Positions 63,954 through 64,000 of a stretch of DNA of 64,000 nucleotides are shown here, in pieces. How positions within the stretch are numbered: position 1 is the stretch's first letter; each line of letters begins with the position of its first letter. A program made the position numbers and the translations under genes. This DNA comes from Candidatus Woesearchaeota archaeon (GTDB lineage: Archaea; Nanobdellota; Nanobdellia; Woesearchaeales; GW2011-AR4), in assembly GCA_016185945.1 (NCBI GenBank), contig JACPMR010000010.1, forward strand, positions 124,001 through 188,000, in the 5' to 3' direction. Under the pieces are notes generated by a model that was not told the DNA's origin, ran no database searches, and saw only the letters and a program-made list of their open reading frames with translations.

Positions 63954-64000
63954 TTGTTATATTTTTCACATTTCTCATTTAAACAGAAAACTATATATAC

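Overview
The window looks like part of the chromosome of a DPANN archaeon, most likely in or near Woesearchaeota/Pacearchaeota. This placement is an inference from gene content, not from a phylogeny. The evidence is archaeal information-processing genes (split RNA polymerase A'/A'' and B'/B'', RpoH, archaeal NusA-like KH protein, eL30, uS12, uS7, a 36-codon eL41), a Dph2-like diphthamide protein, archaeal class III (pilin-type) signal peptides, near-leaderless genes behind TTTAAATA-type TATA boxes, AT-rich intergenic DNA, and intron-containing tRNA genes.

Layout. 0-9.6 kb: SppA peptidase, a large helical DUF2325 protein, a membrane-anchored subtilase with a 21-Gly tract, a short Dph2-like protein and a beta-helix surface protein. 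10-12.4 kb: an amino-acid permease fused to a methyltransferase, then a frameshifted RelE-like toxin facing a small antitoxin-like gene. 12.4-28.8 kb: a run of very large secreted proteins, including a subtilase of about 2,220 residues whose C-terminus looks like a pre-toxin plus toxin region and is translationally coupled to a candidate immunity gene. The same run continues through a gene invaded by an antisense vapBC pair. 28.8-41.7 kb (minus strand): a type IV pilus/Tad-like cluster with pilin-like proteins, two half-size GspF/TadC membrane proteins, a FlaI/TadA ATPase and accessory proteins, interrupted by a toxin-antitoxin pair. 41.8-47.8 kb: Tat-like secreted proteins, two of them related to M23 peptidases, mixed with toxin-antitoxin modules and gene fragments. 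47.9-52.8 kb: a surface protein, a membrane protein, an Lnt-like N-acyltransferase and an AbiE-like pair. 52.8-63 kb (minus): the RNA polymerase/ribosomal protein operon in the order rpoH-rpoB''-rpoB'-rpoA''-rpoA'-rpl30e-nusA-rps12-rps7, with A'' and A' reversed from the usual order. 63-64 kb: two tandem tRNA genes (Asp-GUC, Lys-UUU), then eL41.

The most striking observations are these. (1) tRNA-Asp and tRNA-Lys lie 8 bp apart and each appears to be interrupted by three introns, in the D, anticodon and T arms. (2) A family of about 150-170 bp intergenic repeats starts with TTCAATC and ends with GATTGAA. It has hairpins with compensating changes and at least eight whole or partial copies, filling every long gap in the RNA polymerase/ribosomal operon. 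(3) There is a candidate archaeal polymorphic toxin and immunity pair. (4) Seven toxin-antitoxin-like modules lie in 64 kb, several sitting inside or beside broken genes. All assignments come from reading the sequence; no database search was run.
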